A stretch of 64,000 bases of DNA from an uncultured SAR86 cluster bacterium (GTDB taxonomy: Bacteria; Pseudomonadota; Gammaproteobacteria; Magnimaribacterales; AG-339-G14). Shown here piece by piece: positions 26,857-35,795 of this stretch. Where the stretch lies: assembly GCA_902594855.1 (NCBI GenBank), contig CACJNS010000003.1:1-64000 (forward strand), given 5' to 3'. The first letter of the stretch is position 1; each line of letters opens with the position of its first letter. The notes under the pieces were generated by a model. It worked only from the letters and a program-made list of their open reading frames with translations, did no database searches and was not told the origin of the DNA. The position numbers and the translations under genes were made by a program.

Positions 26857-27543
26857 ATGATTTTAAACGCTATCACATCAGGCTTCACATTATATTTTAA
26901 TAATTTTTTAGCTTTTTCTAAGATATTTTTATTTCCAATCCTATTTATTGGTCTACTTTCTACTGCTGCAGATTATTTATTCTCTTTAGGAGAAGATTAC
27001 TTTGTTGTTGCCGCATTGATTCTAGTTTTTCAAGTTATTTTCTTGACTCCTCTATACACCGGCATGGCAATCTTAATAGGTAGAGATTTAAGAATTGGAT
27101 CTCTAAATAAACTCATAGGCTATGTGATAGTTGCAGCCCAACTAGCTTTAAAGATTTTCATTCTTCAAGTGATCATTGGAATTATGACAATCATAGGTTT
27201 AGTTTTATTTATTGTTCCTGGTCTTTATATTCAATTTAGATTTACTTACTCGGTCTATTACTTAGTCTTAGAAGGAAACTCTATCTTAGGTTCTTTAGAC
27301 AATTTATGGAATGAATCCAGAGAAGTACACTGGTCTTTATTCAACGCAGGAGTTTTATTAACTCTTATAACAATTTCTTTTGTTTTGATTCTTTATGCAG
27401 TTTTAGGAATATCGTCTCAAGATGAAATGTCAGTGGTTTTAAGTTTTATTGGTAATTGCATCACTATCTACTTACAAATGATTCTAGTAGCTTTCCCTGT
27501 ATATTCAATTTATCAATTAATTCTTAAAAAAATCAGTAGCTAA
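26857..27543 (+). CDS. Multi-pass membrane protein, function unknown (YciC-like)
   Basis: 228 residues with about six transmembrane segments and few charged residues. Short polar connections include YFNNFLAFSK at the start and LDNLWNESREVHWSLFNAG between later helices. The layout resembles the YciC/UPF0259 and DUF975-like membrane proteins, but no catalytic motif is visible. The 3' end overlaps the convergent holB by 11 bases. No functional call is made. Confidence 0.6.
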   Translation: MILNAITSGFTLYFNNFLAFSKIFLFPILFIGLLSTAADYLFSLGEDYFVVAALILVFQVIFLTPLYTGMAILIGRDLRIGSLNKLIGYVIVAAQLALKIFILQVIIGIMTIIGLVLFIVPGLYIQFRFTYSVYYLVLEGNSILGSLDNLWNESREVHWSLFNAGVLLTLITISFVLILYAVLGISSQDEMSVVLSFIGNCITIYLQMILVAFPVYSIYQLILKKISS

Positions 27544-28423
27544 TTGCAGCAGTTTGAAAATCATAGTTAAGATTTTCATTTGACTGTAAGGAATTTATCA
27601 AAGGCAAAATTTCATCATAAAGATAGATCAATGTATCTGCATCTAAAGTATTTTTAACTTCTTTGGAAATTTGAGCAAATGGAGTATCACTTAAAGTTTC
27701 TGTGAAATGAATGAGAATGCTTTCTTCAATTATTTTTGATAACCAATTAAGCTTTATAAGTAAGTTATCCTTATCTTTATCTTTGATTAAGTAGTTGATT
27801 ATCTCCCTCCCTTTTAATGAAACCAAATCATCAAACAATCCCATGATTTTTTCTTCTTTGTTCCAGCATTCTTCTGGATAATCATTTTTATTGATGTCGA
27901 TAAATCCATCATTATTTGATTCAGAATTCAGACTATGAATTTCAGGATTAAGTTTGTAGTGCGTCAATCTGCTTAAAACTGTTGGCTTAAGTCTGTAAGG
28001 TAAAGAAGTGGTTAAAATAAACTTTAAATTTTCCGGCGGCTCTTCTAATGACTTCAATAAAGTGTCTTGCGCAAAAAAATTCAACTCATCGGCTCTGAGG
28101 ATCAATACAATTTTTTTATCGGCAATTAATGGAGTCGAATATATAAAATCTGATGCATCTCTAATCTGTTTAATTTGAATTTGAGTCCTGTCTTTTGAAC
28201 GCTCAATTACTTTAATATCGGGATGAGAATTAGCAGAAAATAGATTACAAGAATGACAATCATTGCAGAACAAATTATTTTTTTTGATATCTTTGCACAA
28301 AAATGATTGAGCAATATGCAATGCAATTTTTTCTGGTTGTGAAATTAAATTTCCAGACAGAAGAAATGAGGAAGCGCTGCTCATAAAAATCAAATTAATC
28401 AGATTCTCTAAATCCTTAGTCAT
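27533..28423 (-). CDS. holB: DNA polymerase III delta' subunit
   Basis: 296 residues, AAA+ clamp-loader fold. The zinc-binding cysteines are present in FLCKDIKKNNLFCNDCHSCNLF (about 48-69). Sensor and helix sequences DELNFFAQDTLLKSLEEPPENLKFILTTSLPYRLKPTVLSR match the delta'/DnaX family. The P-loop is degenerate, as normal for delta'. It helps open the beta clamp at replication forks. Last gene of the fabG-to-holB operon, 1 base after tmk. The C-terminal half is short and divergent. Confidence 0.85.
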   Translation of the reverse strand: MTKDLENLINLIFMSSASSFLLSGNLISQPEKIALHIAQSFLCKDIKKNNLFCNDCHSCNLFSANSHPDIKVIERSKDRTQIQIKQIRDASDFIYSTPLIADKKIVLILRADELNFFAQDTLLKSLEEPPENLKFILTTSLPYRLKPTVLSRLTHYKLNPEIHSLNSESNNDGFIDINKNDYPEECWNKEEKIMGLFDDLVSLKGREIINYLIKDKDKDNLLIKLNWLSKIIEESILIHFTETLSDTPFAQISKEVKNTLDADTLIYLYDEILPLINSLQSNENLNYDFQTAAISY

Positions 28424-28424
28424 T

Positions 28425-29018
28425 TCAAAAAAGTTTATTGATAACTAATTGAAGAATTTTGTCAGGCTCTTGTTCAGCATCTACGGTTATGAACCTATCA
28501 GGATTATCGCCTGCCGCATCTAAGAAACTTTTCCTTAACCTTTCATGGAAATCTATATTCTCTGATTCAAATCTATCAAGTTCATTTCTCGTAGAGGCTC
28601 TTTTCAAACCTACTTCCGGACTAAGATCTAACAGAATAGTTCTGTCAGGTAACATTATTTCTGTTTGACTGACTAAATTATCAATGATGCTTTTGGAGAT
28701 ACCTCTGCCAGCACCTTGGTAGGCATAAGTTGAATCAATATAGCGATCTGTAATGACAATTTTTCCTTCTTCTAGAGATGGCTTTATTACCTTATCTAGA
28801 TGGTCCAATCTATCAGAGAACATTAGTAAAAGTTCTGTTAAAGGACTAATTTGTTGCTTTTTATCTAGAAGGATTGAGCGAAGAATTTTCCCTATTGAGG
28901 TACTGCCTGGCTCCTTAGTGATTACGTAGTCAATATTTCTTTCATGAAGGTGCTGACCTAGACCATTTACTAGAGTTGATTTTCCACATCCTTCAATACC
29001 TTCTACGCTAATAAACAT
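28425..29018 (-). CDS. tmk: Thymidylate kinase
   Basis: 197 residues, dTMP to dTDP. P-loop GIEGCGKST at about 7-15, the DR(Y/H) motif in VITDRYIDSTYAYQGAGRG (about 92-110), and TILLDLSPEVGLKRA followed by a lid lacking extra arginines. It lies between mltG and holB, the usual gammaproteobacterial order. The gap to mltG is 31 bases and to holB 1 base. Confidence 0.93.
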   Translation of the reverse strand: MFISVEGIEGCGKSTLVNGLGQHLHERNIDYVITKEPGSTSIGKILRSILLDKKQQISPLTELLLMFSDRLDHLDKVIKPSLEEGKIVITDRYIDSTYAYQGAGRGISKSIIDNLVSQTEIMLPDRTILLDLSPEVGLKRASTRNELDRFESENIDFHERLRKSFLDAAGDNPDRFITVDAEQEPDKILQLVINKLF

Positions 29019-29049
29019 TCAGTAAAGTTTATCAAACTAGATGATGTTT

Positions 29050-29979
29050 CTATTGATATTTTTTTATAGCTTCTTTGTGCTCATCGTATGTTTCAGAAAA
29101 ATGATGAGTACATCTATCTTTTGCCACGAAGTATAGAAAGCTATGAATATCGGGGTTTGATGCTGCCCTTATAGCTGATTCAGATGGATTTGATATCGGC
29201 ATGGGAGGTAATCCTTTATTTGTATATGTATTGAAAGGAGTATCTTTTCTTAAATGATGCTTTTTAATATCTCCATCAAAGTCCTCAATGCCATAAATAA
29301 CCGAAGAATCAATTTGCAAAGGCATATTTAAACGCAGCCTGTTATAAATAACGCCTGCTACTTTTTTATGTTCATTAGGACATGCCTCTTTTTCTAATAA
29401 AGATGCTAGAACTAAAAGTTCCTGAGGTTCTTGCAAAGAAACGTAAGGAGTTCTTGAATTCCAGTATTTTTCTAGAAGACCGTCTTGAGTAAGAATCGCT
29501 TCTAAAAAGACATCTTCACTATTTTCAACGCTTGAGTAGTAGTAGGTATTTGGATGGAATCTCCCTTCAAGAGCGTGGATGTTTGTTCTATCAAATTTAA
29601 TTCCATTGATTTTCAAGGAAACTGGTAAGTTCGATCTATCAAGTATTGAACTAATAGTGGATCCTTCAGGGATTCTATATTTTCGATAATGGGTATCTGA
29701 TGAAATTATTTTTGTTAAAACAGAGAGAAGATTCTCATGTTTTCTAATTAAATAATCTCCGTAAGTGATATTTTTGTCTAACGATGTGTATTTAAGGATA
29801 ACCGAAACAAATGAGGGAATGGTTATATCTATATTTTCTAAGTTATCAACAATCCTAGGGTAAGAATCTCCTCTTTTAATTTCAAAAATTAAATCCTCTT
29901 TGATTTCAGACGGTTTTATAAATAGAAATAGGCTGAATAAAATATTTATGAAGCAAACTGTAAGTAAAAGTCTTATCAC
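29050..29979 (-). CDS. mltG: Endolytic murein transglycosylase
   Basis: 309 residues, slightly shorter than the usual 330-350. One N-terminal membrane anchor (about 2-22) precedes a periplasmic YceG domain. The catalytic Glu lies in LASLLEKEACPNEHKKVAGVIYNRL, followed by MPLQIDSSVIYGI and the GLPPMPISNPSESAIRAA motif. It cleaves nascent glycan strands near the membrane. Adjacent to fabF (start directly after its stop) and upstream of tmk. pabC, commonly between fabF and mltG, is absent. Confidence 0.9.
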   Translation of the reverse strand: MIRLLLTVCFINILFSLFLFIKPSEIKEDLIFEIKRGDSYPRIVDNLENIDITIPSFVSVILKYTSLDKNITYGDYLIRKHENLLSVLTKIISSDTHYRKYRIPEGSTISSILDRSNLPVSLKINGIKFDRTNIHALEGRFHPNTYYYSSVENSEDVFLEAILTQDGLLEKYWNSRTPYVSLQEPQELLVLASLLEKEACPNEHKKVAGVIYNRLRLNMPLQIDSSVIYGIEDFDGDIKKHHLRKDTPFNTYTNKGLPPMPISNPSESAIRAASNPDIHSFLYFVAKDRCTHHFSETYDEHKEAIKKYQ

Positions 29980-31224
29980 CTAGATTTTTGAGAACACCAA
30001 AGATGCGTTCGTTCCACCAAAACCAAATGAATTGTTTAGAACACAGTTAATTTCTTTTTCTTGAGATTCATTAGCAACATAGTTAAGTTTTGGAGCATCT
30101 CCATCAAGATTATCAAGATTTATGGTTGGAGGGAGACGATTATCTCTGAGACTTAGAATGGAAAAAATTGATTCAATTGCACCCGCTGCTCCTAAAAGAT
30201 GACCAGTCATGGACTTTGTAGATGAAACAGCTATATGTTCTTGAGAAGTAGAAAAAATATCAGCTATCGCGTTTGCTTCAATGATATCTCCTAAGGGTGT
30301 AGATGTTCCATGAGCATTGATATAGTCAATTTTAGAGCTATCTAGATCTGCATCCTTTAATGCGGAGATCATTGCCTGTTTGGCACCCTTCCCGTCTTCA
30401 GCAGGCGCTGTCATATGAAAAGCATCAGAACTCATTCCAAATCCTGTTACTTCTGCAAAGATATTTGCAGATCTTGCTTTAGCATGCTCGTATTCTTCCA
30501 ATACTAAAATACCTGCTCCATCACCTAAAACAAAACCATCCCTATCTTTATCCCACGGTCTGCTAGCTTTAGTAGGATTTTCATTGTTAGTAGATAATGC
30601 TGTTACTGCAGAAAACCCTCCTAAACCTAGAGGGGTTATAGCCATCTCTGATCCGCCGGTAATCATGACATCGCAATCTCCGTGTGAAATCGACCTTGCT
30701 GAAAATCCAATGCTGTGATTTCCACTGGAACAAGCTGTAACAATCGACAAATTAGGGCCATGCAATCCATATTCGATGGAGACTAGGCCAGAAACCATGT
30801 TTACGATTGCTCCTGGAACAAAAAATGGTGAAATCTTTCTAGGACCTCTCTTATCTAAAGTCAGAGCATTTTTTTCAATGGTATCTAAACCACCGATGCC
30901 AGATCCTATCGAGACTCCTATTCTCGAAGAATCGATGGAATTTAGCTCCAAGCCAGAATTTTCAATTGCATGTTTGGAAGCAACCAGTCCATATTGAACG
31001 AATTCATCAACTCTTCGTTTAGTCTTTACATCCAGATAATTTACATCATCAAAGTTTTCTACTGGAGCAGCAAATTTGGTTGGGTATTCTGTTACATCGA
31101 ATGCAGTAACAGTTTTAGCGCCGCTTTTACCGGCTAAAATATTTTGCCAAGTTGTCTCTAATTCATTTCCCAACGGGGAAATGATACCCATGCCTGTAAC
31201 TACAACTCTACGAGATGCGGCCAT
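29980..31224 (-). CDS. fabF: 3-oxoacyl-ACP synthase II
   Basis: 414 residues, KAS II. The Cys-His-His triad is visible: Cys in VTACSSGNHSIG (about 165), His in NAHGTSTPLGD and His in KSMTGHLLGAAGA. The C-terminal NNSFGFGGTNASLVF glycine-rich loop is intact. It elongates acyl-ACP by two carbons in the cytoplasm. Located 18 bases after acpP, matching the common acpP-fabF order; the TTG/ATG choice is settled by MAASRRVVVTGMG. Confidence 0.95.
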   Translation of the reverse strand: MAASRRVVVTGMGIISPLGNELETTWQNILAGKSGAKTVTAFDVTEYPTKFAAPVENFDDVNYLDVKTKRRVDEFVQYGLVASKHAIENSGLELNSIDSSRIGVSIGSGIGGLDTIEKNALTLDKRGPRKISPFFVPGAIVNMVSGLVSIEYGLHGPNLSIVTACSSGNHSIGFSARSISHGDCDVMITGGSEMAITPLGLGGFSAVTALSTNNENPTKASRPWDKDRDGFVLGDGAGILVLEEYEHAKARSANIFAEVTGFGMSSDAFHMTAPAEDGKGAKQAMISALKDADLDSSKIDYINAHGTSTPLGDIIEANAIADIFSTSQEHIAVSSTKSMTGHLLGAAGAIESIFSILSLRDNRLPPTINLDNLDGDAPKLNYVANESQEKEINCVLNNSFGFGGTNASLVFSKI

Positions 31225-31242
31225 GAGAGTATGTGAATGGAA

Positions 31243-31476
31243 TTAAGATGCAGATTCTATGTAATTGATAGCATCTTGAACAGTTGCTATTTTCTCAGCT
31301 TCTTCATCAGGAATCTCAATTTCAAATTCCTCTTCAAAAGCCATTACAAGTTCAACAGTATCAAGTGAGTCTGCTCCCAAATCGTCTATAAACGAAGCTG
31401 TTGTAGTAACTTCTTCTTCACTTACGCCTAATTGTTCGCAAACAATTCTCTGTACTCTTTCTTGTGTGCTGCTCAT
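31243..31476 (-). CDS. acpP: Acyl carrier protein
   Basis: 77 residues, acidic four-helix protein. The phosphopantetheine attachment serine is in [14 protein letters not shown] (about Ser38). It carries growing acyl chains for FabF, FabG and FabD encoded in this window. A recognisable sigma70-like promoter lies in the 77-base gap upstream, so it may be transcribed separately from fabG, as expected for a highly expressed gene. Confidence 0.96.
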   Translation of the reverse strand: MSSTQERVQRIVCEQLGVSEEEVTTTASFIDDLGADSLDTVELVMAFEEEFEIEIPDEEAEKIATVQDAINYIESAS

Positions 31477-31507
31477 AAATACCTCGTTAAGGTTAAAAAG
31501 TTGTCGA

Positions 31508-31536
31508 ATTATATACCTAGAAGATAAGTTTTTTAA
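31508..31536 (-). promoter_or_regulatory. Candidate sigma70 promoter for acpP
   Basis: On the minus strand TTAAAA (31536-31531), a 17-base spacer and a perfect TATAAT (31513-31508) lie 32 bases upstream of the acpP ATG, inside the largest gap of the fatty-acid operon. Confidence 0.5.
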
Positions 31537-31553
31537 TTTTTTTTATACATAAC

Positions 31554-32288
31554 CTACATATAAAGTCCACCATTTATATGAATGGTCTGACCAGTAATGT
31601 AATTAGCTTCTTCTGAAGATAGAAAATAAATTAAATCAGCTACATCTTCGGGAGAACCAAGCCTTCCCAGAGGAATTTGGTCTGACATAAACTTTAAAGT
31701 ATCTTCATCCATACCTTTGATCATATCTGTCTCTATGAAACCTGGTGCAACGCAATTAACAGTTATATTCCTCGGTGCCAGTTCCCTGGCTAAAGACCTT
31801 GAAAATGCTTCTAAACCTGATTTTGCAGCTGCGTAATTAGCTTGCCCCTTATTTCCAATGGCAGCCGAAGTAGATGAGATATTAATAATTCTTCCAGATT
31901 TATTTTTCACCATTTTTTTGGAAAAAAATTTAAGTAATGAGAAAACAGAACTAAGATGAACCTGAATTACCTCATCCCACTCTGCATCTTTCATCCTCAG
32001 AAAAATATTATCTCTTGTTATCCCGGCATTATTAACGACAATCTCTGGATTGATATCTTTCTCCTTCAAAGTATCAAATAAATTTTCAATTGATTGCTTA
32101 TCAGAGAGATCAAGTTTAATTCCAAAGCCTTCTCCAGATAATTCGGATAAAAATCCATCTATAACATTAACGCCTTCCTCAGAAGTAGCCGTTCCGATCA
32201 CAGGAAACCCTTTGGAAGAAAATAACTTTAGTATGCTTTGACCAATGCCTCTCGAAGCACCAGATACAAAAACATATTGAGAATTCAA
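31554..32288 (-). CDS. fabG: 3-oxoacyl-ACP reductase
   Basis: 244 residues, classical short-chain dehydrogenase. NADP-binding SGASRGIG at about 7-14, NNAG, catalytic Ser in NISSTSAAIG and YxxxK in NYAAAKSG (about 153-160), and the C-terminal YITGQTIHINGGLYM typical of FabG. It reduces 3-oxoacyl-ACP. Directly downstream of rpmF with 7 bases between; plsX, fabH and fabD, which usually intervene, are missing here. Confidence 0.94.
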   Translation of the reverse strand: MNSQYVFVSGASRGIGQSILKLFSSKGFPVIGTATSEEGVNVIDGFLSELSGEGFGIKLDLSDKQSIENLFDTLKEKDINPEIVVNNAGITRDNIFLRMKDAEWDEVIQVHLSSVFSLLKFFSKKMVKNKSGRIINISSTSAAIGNKGQANYAAAKSGLEAFSRSLARELAPRNITVNCVAPGFIETDMIKGMDEDTLKFMSDQIPLGRLGSPEDVADLIYFLSSEEANYITGQTIHINGGLYM

Positions 32289-32295
32289 AACTTAA

Positions 32296-32505
32296 TTATT
32301 CTGGAGTATTTTGTTCTTCAGTGTCTTCTTTGATTTTTACTTCCATTACCTTCTTGCCTTTGTAAAAACCATCTGAAGTCATGACATGACGCTGATGACG
32401 CTCTCCTGTAACCTGATCGGTAGATAAGGTTGTGTTTTTTAGAGCATTATGGGACCTACGTGCTCCTCTTCTTGCTCTAGATACTTTACTTTTTTGTACT
32501 GCCAT
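32296..32505 (-). CDS. rpmF: 50S ribosomal protein L32
   Basis: 69 residues, starting MAVQKSKVSRARRGARRSHNAL, the L32 signature, with GERHQRHVMTSDGFYKGKKV in the C-terminal half. No zinc-binding cysteines, as in the cysteine-free form of enterobacteria. An acidic tail of about 10 residues (KEDTEEQNTPE) is longer than usual. yceD, normally just upstream, is not present; rluC occupies that place. Confidence 0.93.
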   Translation of the reverse strand: MAVQKSKVSRARRGARRSHNALKNTTLSTDQVTGERHQRHVMTSDGFYKGKKVMEVKIKEDTEEQNTPE

Positions 32506-32545
32506 AATTAAAAGAATGCGATTCTAGATGAAATTTCGTTTCTCA

Positions 32546-33457
32546 TCAAACTTCAAAAGGTTGAAAAAAAGAATTTGGTACTTTGCTGGTGATTTTCAGA
32601 TCCTTCTCTAAAATCTCCAAGCTTGAACAATGTAGATACATTCTTTTCTCCATGTCACTGTTTAAGGTCATTGAAGAATATTTTAAATCTCCTACTATAG
32701 GAAAACCACTGGCACTAGTATGCACTCTAATTTGATGAGTTCTACCTGTCTCTAAGGAGCATTCTAGTAAAGAAAAGTATTGATTAGATTTAATCAATTT
32801 AAAGTTTGTTGCTGAATATTTTCCATCTTCAGAAACAATGGTCTTTTTTAAATTTTCGTTCTTATTGACTTTCAATGGCAGTCTTATGTTATTAAGTTTC
32901 TTTGGCCAAGAGCCATGAATTAAGCAATGATATTTTTTAATTATTTGATTGGATCTAATAAACGAATTGTAAAGACGAGTGCTTTGTTTATTCTTAGCTA
33001 CTATGATGCAGCCGGATGTTGCTTTATCTAACCTGTGAACAAGTTGAGCGTCTCTATAATCCTTTCCAAAATTTCTGACAATTTCAATTAATCCAATACT
33101 TACTCTCGAGCCTCCGTGAACGGCTAAATTATGCTTTTTGTTAATTGCTAATATTTCTCCATCCTCATATATTACTTGTCCCTTAATTTCCTCTATAAGT
33201 CCTTTTTCCGGAGAACTTTGATTAAATTTTGTATTCAAAAATAAGGGGGGAATTCTTATTTTATCGCCTAAGGAAAGTTTAAAATGAGGTTTTACTCTGG
33301 AGCCGTTTATTCTGACCTCTCCTTTTCTAATAATTGAATAAATTTTTGATTTAGGTAAATCTTTGAATTTTCCTAACAAAAAATTATCTACTCTTTGATT
33401 TAATGAATTTGTGCCAATTTCTTCAATGGAAACTTTTGTATAGCTATCTTCTGTCAA
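32546..33457 (-). CDS. rluC: 23S rRNA pseudouridine synthase (RluC-like)
   Basis: 303 residues. An N-terminal S4 RNA-binding domain (about 15-75, QRVDNFLLGKFKDLPKSKIYSIIRKGEVRINGSRV) and an RluA-family catalytic domain with the Asp in VHRLDKATSGCIIVAKN (about 140). It modifies uridines in 23S rRNA. It is divergent from rne, the arrangement known in E. coli, which supports RluC over the other RluA-family members. Confidence 0.88.
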   Translation of the reverse strand: MTEDSYTKVSIEEIGTNSLNQRVDNFLLGKFKDLPKSKIYSIIRKGEVRINGSRVKPHFKLSLGDKIRIPPLFLNTKFNQSSPEKGLIEEIKGQVIYEDGEILAINKKHNLAVHGGSRVSIGLIEIVRNFGKDYRDAQLVHRLDKATSGCIIVAKNKQSTRLYNSFIRSNQIIKKYHCLIHGSWPKKLNNIRLPLKVNKNENLKKTIVSEDGKYSATNFKLIKSNQYFSLLECSLETGRTHQIRVHTSASGFPIVGDLKYSSMTLNSDMEKRMYLHCSSLEILEKDLKITSKVPNSFFQPFEV

Positions 33458-33513
33458 TTTCTTAAGCGGAATTGTTTTTAAATATCCTATTAATGTGGTA
33501 GTTTAGCTTCTTT

Positions 33514-33569
33514 TTTAGGAGATAAAACATAGCAATTTTGCTCTTTATCTTTATTTTTAATCTCCTAAA
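33514..33569 (+). promoter_or_regulatory. Two-level hairpin in the rne leader
   Basis: TTTAGGAGAT (33514-33523) pairs perfectly with ATCTCCTAAA (33560-33569). Inside, AGCAA (33531-33535) can pair with TTGCT (33538-33542). CTTTATCTTT at 33543-33552 could instead pair with AAAGATAAAG at 33584-33593, an alternative fold. The position, 170-220 bases before rne, suggests a structured leader. It could equally be the rluC upstream region read on the other strand. Confidence 0.4.
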
Positions 33570-33641
33570 CGTATAAATTATTCAAAGATAAAGAATTATT
33601 TGCATGTTAAATAATAGAGTTTTATAAGAACAATTAATATT

Positions 33642-33699
33642 TTTTCAGGTCAGTAGGCGTAAATCCTGAAAATCTCACATTTTTGAAGTCATTACTGAC
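33642..33699 (+). promoter_or_regulatory. Overlapping alternative stems just before rne
   Basis: TTTTCAGG (33642-33649) pairs with CCTGAAAA (33665-33672). The overlapping GTCAGTA (33649-33655) pairs with TACTGAC (33693-33699). The two stems share bases and compete lightly. Known rne genes are autoregulated through 5'-leader stem-loops cut by RNase E, which this could reproduce; the function is inferred. The remainder of this 279-base gap is AT-rich and holds the divergent promoters. Confidence 0.4.
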
Positions 33700-33736
33700 T
33701 CTTAATTACTTATAAAACATTTTTTTCGAGGTACTT

Positions 33737-35794
33737 ATGAAAAGAATGTTAATTAATGCTACTCAACCGGAAGAGCTTCGCGTTGCTATGACTAGAGGAG
33801 ATTCCCTCTATGATTTAGATATTGAAAACATCAATGAAGTAAGAAGGAAGGGAAATATCTACAAAGGTATTGTTACCAGAGTGGAACCAAGTTTAGGGGC
33901 TGCATTTATCAATTTTGGTGCTGATAGACACGGTTTTCTGCCTTTTAAGGAGGTTGCACCCCAATTTTATCCAAAAGACAAAAAAGGAAGATTATCCATA
34001 ACCGATTGTCTATCTAAAAATCAAGAAATTATCGTTCAAGTTGAAAAAGAAGAACGCGGAAACAAAGGTGCTGCATTAACTACTTTTGTCAGTTTGGCAG
34101 GAAGATTTTTAGTTTTAATGCCGAACAACCCAAAAGCTCAAGGCATCTCTAGAAGATTAAACCCTTCTGAGAGAGATACTTTGAAACAAAAAGTTTCTGC
34201 TCTGAACATTCCTGAAGAAATGGGGATAATTGTAAGGACTGCTGGGGAAGGAAAAGAATTGACTGAATTAGAATGGGACTTAGATTATTTATTGAAAGTC
34301 TGGGATGCAATTTTAGAAGCAAATCTTCAAAAAAATGGTCCTTTCTTAATTTACAAAGAAAGTGATGTAATCATTAGATCTCTCCGAGATTATGTTAGGG
34401 AAGACGTTGATGAAGTTTGGATAGATACTCAAGAAGCATATGACCAAGCCATAGAGTTTGTAGACAGAGTTATGCCAGAACAATCAAATATCATAAAAAG
34501 ATATGAAAACAGTCTGCCTCTTTTCACTCGATATCAAATTGAATCTCAAATAGAGACTGCTTATCAAAGAGAAGTAAAACTTGAGTCAGGTGGATCAATA
34601 GTCATTGATGATGCAGAAGCCTTAGTAGCGATAGACATAAATTCATCAAAAGCAACTTCAGGCAAAGATATTGAAGAAACTGCTACGCATACAAATCTTG
34701 AAGCAGCAAGAGAAATATCCAGGCAGTTGAGACTTAGAGATATTGGCGGTCTGGTAGTTATTGATTTTATTGACATGATGAATCTCGAAAATAAAAGAAA
34801 AGTGGAAGATGAAATGCGAAATTCTCTCTCAGCGGATAGAGCGAGAGTACAAATCGGCAGAATTTCAAGATTTGGTCTTCTTGAACTCTCTAGACAAAGA
34901 CTGAGATCTTCTTTGAAGGAAAGATGGACACAAGATATTAATACCCTCTCAACCGCTGTATTAAGATTAATCGAAGAGGAAAGTAGTAAAGAAAATACAG
35001 GAGAAGTGAGAGCGATCGTATCGCCATCAATGTCTGCTCTTCTTTTGAATGAGAGAAGAATCAGACTTAACGATATCGAAGCTAGAGCTAACTTAAAAGT
35101 AACTGTTATAGCTGACCCCATTCGTCCAGATACAAGATTTGAAGTTGTAAGATTAAAAGATGGGGAAATAATTGAAGAGGAAACAAGTTCTCACATACAA
35201 GAACAATTAGAGAAAGATTCAATCAGTTCTCCTGTTGCAAGAAAGGAGGAAAAAGCTGCTGTTAATCTGATGCCATCCTCTAGACCTAAAACTGGTTTGA
35301 TATCTAAATTGATGAATCTGTTTAAAAGTAGCAAACCTAAAGGAAAGAAAAAACCAAAAAATATAAGAAAACGAAATCCTAGAAAAGCTCAAAATAAAAA
35401 ACATCAGCCTAAACAGGATGCTAGAAGGAATTCTAATCAAAAGAGAAAACCGTCTAATCAAAAAAGGGATCAAGTTAAATCTAAGACAACCGCAAAAAAA
35501 GATTCAGTAAATGAAGCACCAAAGAAAAAAATCTCAAAACCAAAAAAAGATAATAAACCCGTTGCAAAAAAAGATTCTGAGGCAAAACTTCAAGCTGGTG
35601 CTGCTGTAGGTAAAGTTAAAGAAACTAACAAGGAATCAAAATCTGAAATTAGTAAAAAAGCTACTAAACCAGTGAAATTATCTAGACCTAAGAAAGTTGA
35701 AGAACCCAAAAAGGTTGAAAAAGAGGAATCAGTTTTAGATCAGAAACAACATGCCGGCGATATTAGAGCCTCTAACGATCCAAGAAATAAATAA
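33737..35794 (+). CDS. rne: Ribonuclease E lacking the zinc-link cysteines
   Basis: 685 residues. An S1 domain (about 38-120) precedes the RNase E/G catalytic region with D300-IN and D343, spaced 43 apart as the E. coli catalytic aspartates. The zinc-link CPxCxGxG, expected right after SRQRLRSSL (about 395-402), is missing: the sequence runs ERWTQDINTLSTAVLRLIEEE. Residues about 515-526 (TGLISKLMNLFK) look like an amphipathic membrane-targeting helix. The tail (525-685) is Lys/Arg/Asn-rich and disordered, probably RNA-binding, and much shorter than in E. coli. RBS GAGG lies 6 bases before the ATG. Degrades mRNA and matures rRNA/tRNA. Confidence 0.93.
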   Translation: MKRMLINATQPEELRVAMTRGDSLYDLDIENINEVRRKGNIYKGIVTRVEPSLGAAFINFGADRHGFLPFKEVAPQFYPKDKKGRLSITDCLSKNQEIIVQVEKEERGNKGAALTTFVSLAGRFLVLMPNNPKAQGISRRLNPSERDTLKQKVSALNIPEEMGIIVRTAGEGKELTELEWDLDYLLKVWDAILEANLQKNGPFLIYKESDVIIRSLRDYVREDVDEVWIDTQEAYDQAIEFVDRVMPEQSNIIKRYENSLPLFTRYQIESQIETAYQREVKLESGGSIVIDDAEALVAIDINSSKATSGKDIEETATHTNLEAAREISRQLRLRDIGGLVVIDFIDMMNLENKRKVEDEMRNSLSADRARVQIGRISRFGLLELSRQRLRSSLKERWTQDINTLSTAVLRLIEEESSKENTGEVRAIVSPSMSALLLNERRIRLNDIEARANLKVTVIADPIRPDTRFEVVRLKDGEIIEEETSSHIQEQLEKDSISSPVARKEEKAAVNLMPSSRPKTGLISKLMNLFKSSKPKGKKKPKNIRKRNPRKAQNKKHQPKQDARRNSNQKRKPSNQKRDQVKSKTTAKKDSVNEAPKKKISKPKKDNKPVAKKDSEAKLQAGAAVGKVKETNKESKSEISKKATKPVKLSRPKKVEEPKKVEKEESVLDQKQHAGDIRASNDPRNK

Positions 35795-35795
35795 T

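Noticed and set aside
34564-35121. 185-residue minus-strand ORF inside rne
   Set aside because: Antisense shadow of the well-conserved RNase E catalytic region; low-complexity serine/leucine composition and no RBS.
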